DNA of 6,221 bases from NCBI GenBank assembly GCA_904502135.1, contig CAJGDE010000108.1, forward strand, positions 1-6,221, written 5' to 3'. A program made the translations under genes and the position numbers. The notes under the pieces were generated by a model. That model saw nothing but the letters and a program-made list of their open reading frames with translations. It searched no databases and was not told where the DNA came from. Numbering within the stretch: the first letter of the stretch is position 1; each line of letters opens with the position of its first letter. The stretch comes from Kiritimatiellia bacterium (GTDB lineage Bacteria; Verrucomicrobiota; Kiritimatiellia; RFP12; UBA1067). Shown one piece after another: positions 5,961 through 6,221 of this stretch.

Positions 5961-6033
5961 TATATTCATTTCAATCAGTTATCTCTTCTTCCTTTCATTG
6001 TTTGGTTACTGATGTGAAAAATCATTGAAACAT

Positions 6034-6221
6034 TCAAAATGCCTCTTCCCGCCTTTTAGCATCTTGATATTCCCTCATTGCTGTGATTTTAGCTATCGCT
6101 TTAGGCGCAAATTCCTTTGCACCCTTCCAAAGCTGATACTCGTCAATTCCGAAATATCCGTGTATGAGAACATCTCTAAACCCAGCCATATCTCTCCATC
6201 TGACTTCTGGATGAGCATCTC
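6034..6221 (-). CDS. HepT-like (DUF86) RNase toxin, C-terminal part
   Basis: Only the last 61 residues lie in the window; the gene continues past the right edge. The segment HPEVRWRDMAGFRDVLIHGY followed by FGID is characteristic of the DUF86/HepT family. It contains the RX4HXY motif: Arg15, His20 and Tyr22, counted from the first full codon at the edge. In the MNT-HepT toxin-antitoxin systems HepT is a HEPN ribonuclease, and the MNT nucleotidyltransferase antitoxin silences it by AMPylating the motif tyrosine. The partner would be expected just beyond the window. The frame ends at TGA (6034-6036). Five of the six arginine codons are AGA or AGG, whereas rpoD uses mainly CGN codons, which suggests the gene was acquired separately. 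Whether the full gene is intact cannot be seen here. Confidence 0.85.
   Translation of the reverse strand, partial: DAHPEVRWRDMAGFRDVLIHGYFGIDEYQLWKGAKEFAPKAIAKITAMREYQDAKRREEAF

Larger units (their letters stand above)
5699..6033. other. Intergenic region between the rpoD operon and the HepT gene
   Basis: This 335-base stretch holds the promoter candidates at 5708-5778, the AGGAGGTG inverted repeat, a GGCGCGCC palindrome at 5879-5886 and the small hairpin at 5941-5960. The right half is AT-rich. One 45-codon plus-strand frame (5792-5929) with an AAGGGG nine bases upstream is possible, but I do not call it a gene. Otherwise I see nothing that suggests coding or a known RNA. Confidence 0.7.

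Overview
The window looks like chromosome from a Gram-negative bacterium. My best guess is the PVC superphylum (Verrucomicrobiota, Lentisphaerota or Kiritimatiellota). I base that on the housekeeping sigma factor, which has a long lysine-rich then acidic N-terminal region, and on a solute-binding protein fused to an ABC permease. Both are judged from memory of the families, so the phylum is a guess. No mobile element, CRISPR array or rRNA is visible.

Layout. Positions 1-220 hold no gene. They contain an AT-rich stretch, a TGTTTTAAAACA palindrome at 69-80, a structured inverted repeat at 107-145 and a consensus sigma-70 promoter at 174-203. That promoter drives a tRNA-Tyr(GTA) on the plus strand at 221-306. 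From 325 to 5698 there is a tight minus-strand cluster, read right to left: a basic/acidic low-complexity protein (5342-5698), RpoD (3713-5326), a membrane-anchored RRM protein (3206-3673), a DJ-1/PfpI family protein (2637-3197), and a 770-residue binding-protein/permease fusion (325-2637). The gaps are 15, 39 and 8 nt, then a one-base TGATG overlap, so one operon from a promoter near 5750-5778 is likely. Positions 5699-6033 are non-coding apart from that promoter and two inverted repeats. The right edge carries the C-terminal 61 residues of a HepT-like (DUF86) RNase toxin, also on the minus strand.

The most striking point is that the small protein upstream of rpoD is in the same frame as rpoD. 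A single TAG and five sense codons separate it from the GTG start assigned to rpoD, and no good ribosome binding site precedes that GTG. Reading through the TAG would give a roughly 661-residue sigma factor with the charged N-terminal extension I associate with this group. The locus is therefore a recent nonsense split, a sequence error, a coupled two-gene arrangement or an amber readthrough/recoding site.

Other points of interest are the tethered RRM protein encoded directly after the sigma factor, the single-chain binding-protein/permease with no partner permease or ATPase beside it, an SD/anti-SD hairpin upstream of the operon promoter, and a toxin remnant whose arginine codons differ from those of its neighbours.
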